Source: Streptomyces sp. Tu 3180
GTDB lineage: Bacteria; Actinomycetota; Actinomycetes; Streptomycetales; Streptomycetaceae
Assembly: GCF_009852415.1 (NCBI RefSeq)
Contig: NZ_WOXS01000002.1
Location: 6,798,001-6,862,000 of the forward strand
DNA length: 64,000 nucleotides
Direction of reading: 5' to 3'
The notes beneath the pieces were generated by a model, which saw nothing but the letters and a program-made list of their open reading frames with translations, was not told the origin of the DNA and did not search any database. Shown piece by piece: positions 42,724 to 52,900 of the stretch. The position numbers were made by a program, and so were the translations under genes. Every line of letters begins with the position of its first letter. Positions within the stretch are counted from its first letter, which is position 1.

Positions 42724-43641
42724 GTGAATCTCAGTCGCCTCGACCTCAACCTCGTCGTCGCCCTGCGCGCCCTGCTGGAGGAGCGCAACGTGACCCGCGC
42801 CGGGCAGCGCGTCGGTCTGAGCCAGCCGGCGATGAGCGCGGCGCTCTCGCGCCTGCGCAGGCACTTCGACGACGACCTGCTGGCCCGTGTCGGCGGCCAC
42901 TACGAACTCACCGCCCTCGGACAGGTCCTCCTCGACCGCGTGTCCACCGCGTACGACCTGCTGGAACGCCTCTTCGCCAGCCAGGCGAGCTTCGACCCGG
43001 CCAAGGAGAGCCGTGAGTTCAGGCTCGTGGCGTCCGACTACGCGGTCGCCGTCTTCGGCGCCGAACTCGCCCGGGTCGTGCACCAGGAGGCCCCCGGCAT
43101 CCGGCTGCGGTTCGCCCAGACGCCGACCACCGTGGTGGACGCCACGGACACCCTGCTGAGCACCACCGACGGCCTGCTCATGCCGCACGGCGTGGTCAGC
43201 GACTTCCCCGCCACCGACCTCTACCAGGACCGGTGGGTCTTCCTCGTCGCCGAGGACCACCCGAGCGTCGACGACCGGCTGACCCGGGAGGACCTGGCCC
43301 GGCTGCCCTGGGTCACCTACCAGCGCACCTACGACGCCCCGGCCGTCCGGCAGCTCGGCATGCTGGGCGTCGAGCCCCGCGTCGAGGTCTCCGTCGACAG
43401 CTTCCAGCTCATGCCGCTGCTGGTCGCCGGCACCCGGCGCATCGCCCTGATCCAGGCCCGCCTCGCCCGGCTCCTCGCGCCGCTCGCCGCCGTACGGGTG
43501 GTCGAGCCCCCCTACGAGGCGGTACCCCTGCGGGAGGCGCTGTGGTGGCACCCGGTGCACACCCACGACGCGGCCCACATCTGGCTGCGGGAGACCGCCG
43601 CCCGGGTCGGCAGCCGCATGGCCGGCGTGACGGAGGCGTGA
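42724..43641 (+). CDS. LysR-family regulator of the aromatic-type catabolic operon
   Basis: A 305-residue LTTR. GTG 42724 has AGGGA about 8 bases upstream. The first 65 residues are the winged helix (LDLNLVVALRALLEERNVTRAGQRVGLSQPAMSAALSRLRRHF), followed by a linker helix and a two-lobe periplasmic-binding-like inducer domain (SREFRLVASDYAV to the end). It belongs by eye to the NahR/NodD-like branch (ELTALGQVLLDRV). Divergent orientation from the catabolic operon 133 bp away is the classical LTTR layout; it should activate that operon with an aromatic or ring-cleavage effector. Confidence 0.93.
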   Translation: MNLSRLDLNLVVALRALLEERNVTRAGQRVGLSQPAMSAALSRLRRHFDDDLLARVGGHYELTALGQVLLDRVSTAYDLLERLFASQASFDPAKESREFRLVASDYAVAVFGAELARVVHQEAPGIRLRFAQTPTTVVDATDTLLSTTDGLLMPHGVVSDFPATDLYQDRWVFLVAEDHPSVDDRLTREDLARLPWVTYQRTYDAPAVRQLGMLGVEPRVEVSVDSFQLMPLLVAGTRRIALIQARLARLLAPLAAVRVVEPPYEAVPLREALWWHPVHTHDAAHIWLRETAARVGSRMAGVTEA

Positions 43642-44235
43642 ACCGCGCACGGCCGCAGGAGCGCGGAACCATCCACCGGCTGGATCGAAGGCATCCGGTA
43701 CATGGATCGTGCCACCGGTGGGCAGCGGGGCGGCGGGAGGGCGTCATCGTCCCGGGTCGTGCGCACCCGCGTGTCCGCGGGGGGAGCCGCCGGCCGTGTC
43801 CTCGACGAGGTGGCGGCCGGCCCGTCCGCCCGTCGCGGTGGCCGGCCGGCGCACCGAAGTGAGGGGCACGACGGCGGGGGCGGCGAACTCGATGCCGTCG
43901 TACCCGGCCACGGTGATGTCGCCGGGCACTCCGGGTCCGGCCTCGCCGGCACTCCGCCGGCCCCGGCCCGGTCCCGCCGCGTACGGAAGCCACCGTCACG
44001 AGGCCTCCGTGAGCGGCGTCGTCACCGCCTTCCGGCGGCAGGACCCCGGCACCCACGTCGATTCCGACGGCACCGGCACCCCGCAGGGGGACTTCCCGGC
44101 AGGCTCCGTGCAGGGCGCCCGTGCGTCAGGGGGTTCCGGCACCCGACCGGGTGTCCACCGGGCTCGGCCGGACGGGGTAGCGTCGGTGCCGTTGTCGGAC
44201 CGGCCGACCGGCGTACACGAACACCGAGGGCAGAC
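43642..44235. other. 594-bp region without an intact gene
   Basis: Between the LysR gene and the gamma-glutamyltransferase gene there is no intact reading frame with sensible protein sequence. It holds a decayed LacI-regulator fragment on the minus strand and, at its right end, the ribosome site (GAGGG) of the next gene. Confidence 0.6.
43744..43944 (-). pseudogene. Remnant of a LacI-family regulator (C-terminal fragment)
   Basis: The minus-strand translation contains VPGDITVAGYDGIEFAA followed by VVPLTSVRRP, which is the hallmark VPxDixVxGYDdxxxA...PLTTVrqP segment near the C-terminus of LacI/GalR regulators. Upstream of it the frame loses similarity and downstream it ends in HAGAHDPGR without the usual final strand. 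No N-terminal helix-turn-helix is found. I read it as a gene remnant; boundaries are approximate. Confidence 0.6.
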
Positions 44236-46065
44236 ATGCAGTTCACGACGCGCCCCACCCTGAGCGGCACCTTCGGCATGGTGTCCTCCACCCACTGGCT
44301 GGCCTCGCAGTCGGCGATGGCCGTGCTGGAGGACGGCGGCAACGCCTATGACGCGGCCGTGGCCGGCGCCTTCGTGCTGCACGTCGTCGAGCCGCACCTC
44401 AACGGCCCGGCCGGAGAGGTGCCGATCCTCCTGGCCCCGGCCGGCGGCGGGGTACGGGTGCTGTGCGGGCAGGGCGTCGCGCCCGCCGGGGCGAGCGCCG
44501 CCCACTACCGGGGACTCGGCCTCGGCCTGGTCCCCGGCACCGGACCGCTCGCCGCAGCCGTCCCCGGCGCCTTCGACGCCTGGATGCTCCTGCTGCGCGA
44601 CCACGGCACCAGGTCCCTCGCCGACGTCCTGAAGTACGCCGTCGGCTACGCCGAGCACGGGCACGCGCCCGTGGAGAACGTCAGCGCGACCGTGGAGACG
44701 GTGCGGGAGCTGTTCGAGACGGAGTGGACCTCCTCGGCCGAGGTGTACCTGCCCGGCGGCCGGGCGCCGCGCCCCGGCGAGCTCTTCCGCAACCCCGCCC
44801 TCGCCGCCACCTGGAAGCGGCTGCTGGCCGAGACCGCCGGGGCGGGGGACAGGGAGGCGCAGATCGACGCCGCGCGGGAGGTGTGGCGCACCGGGTTCAT
44901 CGCCGAGGCCCTGGTCCGGCAGGCCGCCCGCCCCACCCTGGACACCAGCGGCGAGCACCACACCGGCACGCTGACCGCCGCCGACCTGGCCGGCTGGTCC
45001 GCGGCCTACGAGGCCCCGGTGACGTACGACTTCGGCGACTGGACCGTGTGCAAGGCGGGCCCCTGGAGCCAGGGCCCGGTCCTGCTCCAGCAACTCGCCC
45101 TGCTCCCACCGGAGTTGCCTCCCTACGGCTCCGCCGACTACGTCCACCTGCTGGTCGAGGGCTGCAAGCTCGCCATGGCCGACCGCGAGGCCTGGTACGG
45201 CGACGCGGCCGAAGTGCCGCTCGACGACCTGCTGTCGGCGGAGTACAACGCCGAACGGCGGACCAGGATCGGCCCCCGCGCCTCCCACGACCTGCGGCCC
45301 GGCAGCCCCGGCGGCCGCGTCCCGCGGCTGAGCGCCCACGCGCGCCGGGCGGCCACCGGCGCGCCCGGCCCCAGTCCGGTGGGCGCCGGCGAGCCGACGG
45401 TCGCCAAGCTGCCGACGTCCCCCGTGCCGGGCGAACCCGAGGTCGCCGGGGACGGCTCCACCCGCGGCGACACCTGCCACCTGGACGTCGTGGACCGCTG
45501 GGGCAACATGATCGCGGCCACGCCCAGCGGCGGCTGGCTCCAGTCCAACCCCGTCGTCCCCGAGCTGGGCTTTCCGCTGGGCACCCGGCTCCAGATGACC
45601 TGGCTGGAGGACGGCCTGCCGAACACGCTCACCCCGGGCCGCCGCCCCCGGACGACCCTCACGCCGTCCCTCGCGCTGCGCGACGGGGTGCCGGTGATGG
45701 CGTTCGGCACGCCGGGCGGCGACCAGCAGGACCAGTGGCAACTGCACTTCTTCCTCGCGGTCGCGCTGCGCGGGCGGGTGCGCGGCGGCCTCGACCTCCA
45801 GGGCGCGATCGACGCACCGAACTGGCACAACGACAGCTTCCCCGGCTCCTTCTACCCGCGCGGCATGCGCCCCGGCAGCGTCACCGTCGAGGCCCGCACG
45901 GACCCCGCGGTGGTGGAGGGGCTGCGGCGCCGCGGCCACGACGTGACGGTCGGCGACGCCTGGTCGGAGGGCCGGCTGTGCGCGGTCGCCCGGGACCCGC
46001 GGACGGGCGTCCTCTCGGCGGCGGCGAACCCGCGCGGCATGCAGGGCTACGCGGTGGGCCGCTGA
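44236..46065 (+). CDS. Gamma-glutamyltransferase-family Ntn hydrolase
   Basis: A 609-residue protein. ATG 44236 has GAGGG 6 bases upstream. The GGT fold is clear: ASQSAMAVLEDGGNAYDAAV near the N-terminus, a pro-domain, and the self-cleavage Thr in GDTCHLDVVDRWGNM (about residue 411), followed by LGTRLQMTWLEDG, TPGRRPRTTLTPSL and FGTPGGDQQDQWQ. There is no signal peptide, unlike secreted GGTs, so it is probably cytoplasmic. Family reactions are transfer or hydrolysis of gamma-glutamyl groups, or acylase activity; the substrate is open. A Pro/Ala-rich insert (about 355-400) precedes the cleavage site. Confidence 0.9.
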   Translation: MQFTTRPTLSGTFGMVSSTHWLASQSAMAVLEDGGNAYDAAVAGAFVLHVVEPHLNGPAGEVPILLAPAGGGVRVLCGQGVAPAGASAAHYRGLGLGLVPGTGPLAAAVPGAFDAWMLLLRDHGTRSLADVLKYAVGYAEHGHAPVENVSATVETVRELFETEWTSSAEVYLPGGRAPRPGELFRNPALAATWKRLLAETAGAGDREAQIDAAREVWRTGFIAEALVRQAARPTLDTSGEHHTGTLTAADLAGWSAAYEAPVTYDFGDWTVCKAGPWSQGPVLLQQLALLPPELPPYGSADYVHLLVEGCKLAMADREAWYGDAAEVPLDDLLSAEYNAERRTRIGPRASHDLRPGSPGGRVPRLSAHARRAATGAPGPSPVGAGEPTVAKLPTSPVPGEPEVAGDGSTRGDTCHLDVVDRWGNMIAATPSGGWLQSNPVVPELGFPLGTRLQMTWLEDGLPNTLTPGRRPRTTLTPSLALRDGVPVMAFGTPGGDQQDQWQLHFFLAVALRGRVRGGLDLQGAIDAPNWHNDSFPGSFYPRGMRPGSVTVEARTDPAVVEGLRRRGHDVTVGDAWSEGRLCAVARDPRTGVLSAAANPRGMQGYAVGR

Positions 46066-46165
46066 CCCCGCACACCTCCGGTCCGGCGCCCCGTCTTCAC
46101 GCCGGTTCCACCCGGAGTACACCGGGCCGGTGGGGAACGTCAGCGGAGCGTGGTGTCATGGGGGC

Positions 46166-47011
46166 ATGATCAAGGACAGCGAAACCATCGACGAGTTTCT
46201 CGCCCGGCACGCCCACGACGTGGAGGAGTCCGTCCGCAAGGCCGCCGCGCAGGAGATCATGCCGCGCTGGCGCCGGCTCGCCGAACACGAGGTGGAACTG
46301 AAGGCAGGCCCGCACGACCTGGTGACCGACGCCGACCGCAAGGCGGAGCTGTACCTCACGGAGGCGCTCGCCGCCCTGCTGCCCGGCTCGGTCGTGGTGG
46401 GCGAGGAGGCCGTGCACGCCAACCCGGCGTCGTACGAGGCGATCCGGGGCGAGGCGCCGGTGTGGATCGTCGACCCCGTCGACGGCACCCGGCAGTTCGT
46501 GCACGGCGACTCCGGCTTCTGCACCCTGGTCGCCCTCGTCCGGCGCGGAGTCCTGTACGCCTCCTGGACCTTCGCCCCCGCCCGCGACCAACTCGCCACG
46601 GCCGTCCGGGGCAAGGGCGCGTACCTCGACGGCGAACGGCTCCACGCGGGCTCCCCGGAACCCGGCCGCGACCTGCGCGTGGCCACCTCCCACCCGGACT
46701 ACACCACGGACGAGCAGAAGCGCGCCCTGCTCGGCCTGTGGACCGAGGGCGTGGCACCCCGCTCCTGCGGCTCGGCCGGACTGGAGTACCTGGCCGTGGC
46801 CCGCGGCGAGTCCGACGCGACGGCCTTCTCCTGGGAGGCCGCCTGGGACCACGCGGCCGGCCTGCTCCTCGTCGAGGAGGCGGGCGGCACCCACCTGACC
46901 CGCGCGGGCGAACCCTTCCGCATCACGGGAGGCAACACCCTCCCCTTCACCGCGGCCCGCGACGCGGCCACGGCCCACCGGGTGGCGGGGTTGCTGTCGG
47001 ACGGAGCCTGA
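46166..47011 (+). CDS. Inositol monophosphatase-family phosphatase
   Basis: A 281-residue Mg-dependent phosphatase; ATG 46166 (MIKDSETIDEF) follows a G-rich stretch. Metal-binding motifs are GEEAVH (Glu), WIVDPVDGTRQF and WEAAWDHAAGLLL. Family members hydrolyse inositol phosphate, histidinol phosphate, fructose bisphosphate or PAP, and the sequence does not decide among them. Its 3' end overlaps the convergent hypothetical gene by 65 bp. Confidence 0.9.
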   Translation: MIKDSETIDEFLARHAHDVEESVRKAAAQEIMPRWRRLAEHEVELKAGPHDLVTDADRKAELYLTEALAALLPGSVVVGEEAVHANPASYEAIRGEAPVWIVDPVDGTRQFVHGDSGFCTLVALVRRGVLYASWTFAPARDQLATAVRGKGAYLDGERLHAGSPEPGRDLRVATSHPDYTTDEQKRALLGLWTEGVAPRSCGSAGLEYLAVARGESDATAFSWEAAWDHAAGLLLVEEAGGTHLTRAGEPFRITGGNTLPFTAARDAATAHRVAGLLSDGA

Positions 47012-47609
47012 CCTCCAGATCGGCACGGCCGCCGGAGGTGTCGATGCGGAGGGCGACGACCTCGAACTCGGTCACCGTACCGACCGGCGGCCAGTCCTCC
47101 GTCCGCGGGGGCAGCCCGCCGAGGTCCACGAACCCCCGGCCGGGCCTGCCGGCGTCCACCACCGGACCGGTGCGTCCGGGACCCCACGGCAGGGCGGTGA
47201 CCGTGCCGGTGACGACCGTGCCCTCCGGCAGCGGGCCGGTGCGGTGACGCGTGAAGCGGCGCTGCCGTCTCGCCGAGTCCCACGCCCGCGCGAGCGCGGC
47301 CTCGCCGACGTCCTCGGCGTCCCCGGGCACGCGGACCCGGCCGTCCGTGAGCACGCCGTACACGGTCTCGCGGAACCGCACTCCCCGCGCGCCGAACCTC
47401 TCCCGCACGAGCGCGAGGCCGGCACGGGAGGCGGCGACCGAGGCCCCGCCGTCCGGGGAACCGGCCACCTCGGCGGGCGGATGTCCGGCCCGCGGTACCG
47501 GCAGGGAGCGCTCGAACACGACCTGGCGCCGCGCCCGCCCCTCGTCGTCGGGCTCGTACCAGTACCGGGCGCCCTCCTCGAGCACCGGGAACCGCAGCCA
47601 CCGCGTCAC
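46947..47609 (-). CDS. Hypothetical protein with S1-like beta-barrel segment
   Basis: A 220-residue protein starting at GTG 47609 (VTRWLRFPVLEEG). The first 60 residues include WYEPDDEGRARRQVVFERS; the C-terminal half (GTVVTGTVTALPWGPGRTGP, GFVDLGGLPP, VGTVTEFEVVALRI) has the spacing of an S1/OB-like RNA-binding barrel, judged by eye. I do not recognise a family. The final 21 codons overlap the inositol-phosphatase gene on the other strand, so the true stop or the overlap deserves checking. It diverges from the FAD oxidoreductase gene 88 bp away. Confidence 0.7.
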   Translation of the reverse strand: MTRWLRFPVLEEGARYWYEPDDEGRARRQVVFERSLPVPRAGHPPAEVAGSPDGGASVAASRAGLALVRERFGARGVRFRETVYGVLTDGRVRVPGDAEDVGEAALARAWDSARRQRRFTRHRTGPLPEGTVVTGTVTALPWGPGRTGPVVDAGRPGRGFVDLGGLPPRTEDWPPVGTVTEFEVVALRIDTSGGRADLEVRLRPTATPPPGGPWPRRGPR

Positions 47610-47697
47610 GCCCCGGACGCTACCCGAGGCCGGGGGCCGTCGGCGCCCCGGCATATCCTGATCCCCAGTGGCCGTCGGCTGACGAAGGAGTCCGAAG

Positions 47698-49116
47698 GTG
47701 CCGTCGATGCTCGATGCGGTCGTGGTGGGTGCGGGGCCGAACGGACTGACCGCTGCCGTGGAGCTGGCCCGGCGCGGCTTCTCGGTGGCCCTGTTCGAGG
47801 CCAGGGGCACCGTGGGCGGCGGCGCCCGCACCGAGGAGCTCACCCTGCCCGGCTTCCGGCACGACCCGTGCTCCGCCGCGCACCCCCTCGGCATCAACTC
47901 GCCCGCGTTCCGGGCCCTCCCGCTGGAGCGCTACGGCCTGGAGTGGCTGCACGCGCAGCTCCCCATGGCGCACCCCTTCCCGGACGGCACGGCGGCCGTG
48001 CTGTCCCGGTCGGTCGGCGAGACGGCCGCCTCCTTCGGCCCGCGCGACGCGGGCCCGTACCGCCGCCTCGTCGAGCCCTTCCTGCCCAAGTGGGACACCC
48101 TGGTCCGCGACTTCATGTCCCTGCCGCTGACCGCGCTGCCCCGCGACCCGGTCACCCTCGCCCGCTTCGGCCTGGTCGGCCTGCCGCCGTCGACCTGGCT
48201 CATGCGCCGCTTCCGCGACGAGAGGGCCAGGACCCTGTTCGCGGGTCTCGTCGGCCACGTGATGGCCCCTCTCGGCGGCCTCGCCACCGGCGCCGTCGGC
48301 CTCGTCTTCGCCCTCGCCGCGCACGCCCGCGGCTGGCCCGTCGTCCGCGGCGGCTCCCAGGCCCTCTCCGACGCCCTCGCCGCGTACCTGAAGGACCTCG
48401 GCGGCAGCGTCCACACCGACTACGAGGTCAAGCGCCTCGACGACCTGCCGCCCGCCCGCTCCTACGTCTTCGACACCTCGCCCACCGCGCTGGCCCGCAT
48501 CGCCGGCTTCGGCGGCCACTACGCGCGTTACCGGTACGGCCCCGGCGTCTTCAAGATCGACTACGCGCTGGACGGCCCGGTGCCGTGGACCGCGCCCGAG
48601 GCCCGCGTCGCCGGGACCGTGCAGATCGGCGCGGACAGCGGCGAGATCGGCGCCGCCCTGCGCGCCGCGTCCCGGGAGGGCCGGGCCCCCGACCCGCCGT
48701 TCCTCATCACCGTGCAGCCCGGTGTCGCCGACCCCACCCGGGCACCGGCGGGCAAGCACGTCTTCTGGGCCTACGGCCACGTCCCCCACGGCTGGACCGG
48801 CGACCTCACCGACGCCGTCGAGCGCCAGCTGGAGCGCTACGCCCCCGGGTTCCGCGACCGCGTCCTGGCCCGCGCCACCGCGGGACCGCCGGAACTCGCC
48901 GCCCGCAACGCCAACTACGTCGGCGGCGACATCGCCACCGGCGCGGCCTCCGGCCTCCAGCTCCTGCTGCGCCCCAGACCGTCCCTGTTCCCGTACGCCA
49001 CCCCGCACCCGGCGGTCTTCATCTGCTCGTCGGCCACCCCGCCGGGCCCCGGAGTGCACGGCATGTCGGGACACAACGCGGCGAAGGCCGTCTGGAGGAG
49101 GCTGCGACAGACATGA
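47698..49116 (+). CDS. FAD-dependent amine-oxidase/phytoene-desaturase-like oxidoreductase
   Basis: A 472-residue flavoprotein; GTG 47698 has GAAGGAG 7 bases upstream. The N-terminal dinucleotide fold is VVVGAGPNGLTAAVELARRG with LFEARGTVGGGART; a second conserved block is ARGWPVVRGGSQALSDALA, and the C-terminal FAD contact is GVHGMSGHNAAKA. It resembles the phytoene dehydrogenase/FAD oxidoreductase group common in actinobacteria, not linked here to carotenoid genes. Substrate unknown. It is translationally coupled (ATGA) to the macrodomain gene. Confidence 0.9.
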   Translation: MPSMLDAVVVGAGPNGLTAAVELARRGFSVALFEARGTVGGGARTEELTLPGFRHDPCSAAHPLGINSPAFRALPLERYGLEWLHAQLPMAHPFPDGTAAVLSRSVGETAASFGPRDAGPYRRLVEPFLPKWDTLVRDFMSLPLTALPRDPVTLARFGLVGLPPSTWLMRRFRDERARTLFAGLVGHVMAPLGGLATGAVGLVFALAAHARGWPVVRGGSQALSDALAAYLKDLGGSVHTDYEVKRLDDLPPARSYVFDTSPTALARIAGFGGHYARYRYGPGVFKIDYALDGPVPWTAPEARVAGTVQIGADSGEIGAALRAASREGRAPDPPFLITVQPGVADPTRAPAGKHVFWAYGHVPHGWTGDLTDAVERQLERYAPGFRDRVLARATAGPPELAARNANYVGGDIATGAASGLQLLLRPRPSLFPYATPHPAVFICSSATPPGPGVHGMSGHNAAKAVWRRLRQT

Positions 49117-49625
49117 CCACCACCGTCACCCTCGTCCAGGGCGACATCACCCGCCGGAGCGCCGACGCGATCGTCAACGCGGCGAACTCGTCCCTGCTCG
49201 GCGGAGGCGGTGTCGACGGCGCGATCCACCGCCGCGGCGGCCCGGCCATCCTCGAGGACTGCCGCAGGCTGCGCGCCTCGCGCTACGGCCGAGGGCTGCC
49301 CACGGGGCAGGCCGTCGCCACCACGGCCGGTGACCTCGACGCCCGCTGGGTCATCCACACCGTGGGCCCGGTGTTCAGCGACAGCGAGGACCGCTCCCAC
49401 CTCCTCGCCTCCTGCTACCGCGAGTCCCTGCGCGTCGCCGACGAGCTCGGCGCCCGCACCGTCGCGTTCCCCGCCATCTCCACGGGTGTCTACCGCTGGC
49501 CGGTGGAGGACGCGGCCCGCATCGCCGTCGAGACCGTCCGGGCCACCGGGACGGCGGTCGAGGAGGTCACCTTCGTCCTCTTCGACGAGCGTGCGTACAC
49601 GGCGTTCGCCGAGCACGTCCACTGA
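49113..49625 (+). CDS. Macrodomain protein, O-acetyl-ADP-ribose deacetylase type
   Basis: A 170-residue single macrodomain of YmdB/MacroD type. The fold's signature is complete: VQGDITRRSADAIVNAANSSLLGGGGVDGAIHRRGG, ATTAGDLDARWVIHTVGP and FPAISTGVYRWP. These proteins bind ADP-ribose and hydrolyse O-acetyl-ADP-ribose (the sirtuin by-product) or mono-ADP-ribosyl esters. A sirtuin and an ADP-ribosylglycohydrolase are encoded about 9-12 kb downstream. ATG 49113 overlaps the preceding stop by 4 bp. Confidence 0.94.
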   Translation: MTTTVTLVQGDITRRSADAIVNAANSSLLGGGGVDGAIHRRGGPAILEDCRRLRASRYGRGLPTGQAVATTAGDLDARWVIHTVGPVFSDSEDRSHLLASCYRESLRVADELGARTVAFPAISTGVYRWPVEDAARIAVETVRATGTAVEEVTFVLFDERAYTAFAEHVH

Positions 49626-49986
49626 CCTCCCCGCGGCGCCGCGCGCGCGTGCCCCGGGGGAGCGGTGCCCGCCCTCGCCCGGCGGACACGTGCCCCGGGC
49701 CGGCAGGGCGGAGGGGGCCGGGGACGCCTTCGTGACGTGTCCCGATCACTCCGGACGGCGGATGCGCCGGGGTCCCGGCCGGACCACCAGGACCGCACAA
49801 ACCCCGACGGCATCATTGCTTCGATTGTGTTCGAGTCCTAGGGTGTGGCTGGCTCGGTAGTTGCTCCGTCACCAACAGTTGTGATCTCTCCCTGCCGCAA
49901 CGCCTTCCGCCCGGCGGCGCGTCGAGGGGAGTCCGACGTGCCCTCAGTCCGTGCAGTGCCCTGTCGTACCGAGGAAGGCCACGGTC
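49626..49986. other. 361-bp intergenic region upstream of the beta-galactosidase
   Basis: No gene is seen. The left part is very GC-rich with weak hairpins after the macrodomain gene. The right part (49811-49880) is an AT-richer island containing the beta-galactosidase promoter; the mRNA leader would be about 136 bases. Confidence 0.6.
49816..49844 (+). promoter_or_regulatory. Promoter of the beta-galactosidase gene
   Basis: -35 TTGCTT (49816-49821), 17-bp spacer, -10 TAGGGT (49839-49844). The spacer region contains the direct repeat TTCGA-TTGTG-TTCGA (49820-49834), a possible regulator site. Confidence 0.7.
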
Positions 49987-52900
49987 ATGCCGCACCCGCA
50001 CGTGTCTCCCGCCGGCCGGTCCCCCCAGCCGGGGCGGCCGGTCGTCAGCCGCCGCCGCCTCCTGGAGTCCGGCGCCGCCGTGCTCGGCGCCCTCGCCCTG
50101 TCCGCACCGCCCGCCGCGGCGCACGCGGGCGGCCGGCGGCCGGCGGCCGGCGGGGCCCCGGAGTGGAACGACTTCGGAGTCTTCCGGCTCGGCACCCAGC
50201 CGCCGCACACCACGCTCATGCCGTACGCGGACGTGAGACAGGCCCTCGCCGGCGACCGCACCCGCTCGCCCTACCGGCGGAGCCTCGACGGCACCTGGAA
50301 GTTCGCCCACGCCGACCGCCCCGACGACCGGGACGCCGACTTCCACCGCACCGACCTGGACGACAGCGGCTGGGACACGATCCCGGTCCCGTCCGTGTGG
50401 CAGCTGCACGGCCACGACTTCCCGATCTACCTGAACATCACCTACCCGTACTGGGGTCCCAACGGCCGCGGCGAGGAGCCGCAGCCGCCCGCCGCCCCGA
50501 CCCGGTACAACCCGGTCGGCCAGTACCGGCGCACCTTCACGGTCCCGCGCCACTGGCGGGGCCGCCGCACCTTCCTGCACTTCGAGGGCGTCAAGTCCGC
50601 CCACTACGTGTGGATCAACGGCGAACTGGTCGGCTACGACGAGGACTCCTTCACGCCCTCCGAGTACGACATCACCGAGCACCTGAAGCCCGGCACCAAC
50701 CAGATCGCCGTGGAGGTGTACCGCTACTCCGACGGCGACTGGCTGGAGGACCAGGACATGATCCGGCTGAGCGGCATCTTCCGCTCGGTTTACCTCTACT
50801 CCACCCCCGACGTGCACCTGCGCGACTTCAAGCTGGACACCCCGCTGGACGACACGTACACGGACGCCGAGCTGGCGGTCACCGCGAGCGTGCGGGCGTA
50901 CGGCGGCGCCGGCACCGGGCGGTACACCGTCGAGACCCAGCTCTACGACGCCCGCGGCCACGCCGTCTGGTCCCGCCCGCTCCGGCAGACCGCCGACCTC
51001 GGCACGGCCGACGCCGGTGCGGACGTCACCGTGCGGGCCTCGAAGGCCGTACCGGGGCCCGGGCTGTGGTCGGCCGAGCACCCGAACCTCTACACGGCCG
51101 TCCTCAGGCTCCGCGACCCGGCGGGCGAGGTGATCGAGACCCTGTCCCACCGCGTCGGCTTCCGCGAGTTCGCGCTGAAGGACGGGCTGATGCGCATCAA
51201 CGGCAAGCCCGTCTCGTTCCGCGGCACCAACCGCCACGAGATGCACCCGGCCCGCGGCACCGCCCTCACCCGCGAGGACCTGGTCGAGGACATCACCCTC
51301 ATCAAGCGGCTGAACATGAACAGCGTCCGCACCTCGCACTACCCGAACAACCCGCTGTGGTACGAACTCGCCGACGAGTACGGCCTCTACCTCGTCGACG
51401 AGACCAACCTCGAGACGCACGGCATCCGTTCCGAGTACCCGGGCGACCACCCGGAGTGGACCGAGGCCTGCGTCGCCCGGGCCCAGAACATGGTCCACCG
51501 CGACAAGAACCACGCCTCGGTGGTCATCTGGTCGCTCGGCAACGAGGCCGGCGGCGGCACCGCCTTCCGCGCCATGCACGACTGGATCCGCTCCTGCGAC
51601 CCCACCCGCGTCATCCAGTACGAGGGCGACGACCGGCCGGGGACCAGCGACATCCGCTCGGAGATGTACGAGAGTCCGGCCCGCGTCGAGCAGCGGGCGA
51701 GGGACACCGCCGACACCCGGCCGTACGTCATGATCGAGTACTCCCACGCCATGGGGAACTCCAACGGCAACTTCAAGAAGTACTGGGACGTCGTCCGCCG
51801 CCACGACGTCCTCCAGGGCGGCTGGATCTGGGACTTCGCCGACCAGTCCCTGTACTGGCCCGTGCCGGCCCGCATCCTGCTGACCGAGTCCGGGCCGGCC
51901 GGGCTGCGCGGCGAGATCCTCGCCCCCGGCGGCGGCTTCGACCCCGGCAGGGGCCTCACCGGCGGCACGGTCTTCGCCCGCCACGACAGCCTCGACCTCA
52001 CCGGTTCCCTGACCCTGGAGGCCTGGGTCACCCCGGACGTGACGGGCTACCACCAGCCGATCCTCACCAAGGGCGACACCCAGTACGCGCTCAAGCAGAC
52101 CGGCGGGAACCTGGAGTTCTTCATCCACTCCGGCGGTCAGTGGATCACCGCGAGCTGGGCGCTGCCGGACGACTGGACCGGCCGCGAGCACCACGTCGCG
52201 GGCGTCTTCGACGCGGACGCCGGCACCCTGACCCTGTACGTCGACGGTGCGGTGAGGGCCACCCGGACCACCACCCGGCGGCCGAGCAGCAACACCGCGC
52301 CCCTCGCGCTCGCCACCGACGCCGACGCGCAGACCCGGGAGTTCAGCGGCACCGTCCGCCGGGCCCGCGTCCACGCCCGCGCCCTCACCGCCGCCGAACT
52401 GGCCTCGGACGACCGGGGGCCCGGTGACGACGGCGTGCGGTTCTGGTTCGACGCCGCCACCGCCGGGGTGGAGAGGAAGCGGTCCGCGGACAGGAGGTTC
52501 CCCGCCTACGGCGGCGACTGGGGCGACAACCCCAACGACGGCGCCTTCGTCGCGGACGGCGTCGTCACCGCCGACCGCGGGCACACCGGCAAGGCCGCCG
52601 AGGTCAAGCGCGTCCACCAGGCGATCGGCGCGGCCCGCACCCCCGGCGGCGGCCCCGGTGCCGTCACCCTCACCAACGAGTACCTGTTCACCCACCTCCA
52701 CGAGTTCGACGGCCGGTGGGAACTCGTCGCCGACGGCGAGGTCGTACGGCGCGGAAGGCTGACCCGGGACCAGCTCGACGTGGCGCCGCTGTCCGGGAAG
52801 GACATCACCCTGCCCGTACGCCTGCCGGGGGACCCGGCCCCGGGCACGGAGTACTTCCTGCAGCTCTCCTTCACCACCAAGGAGTCCACGCAGTGGGCCG

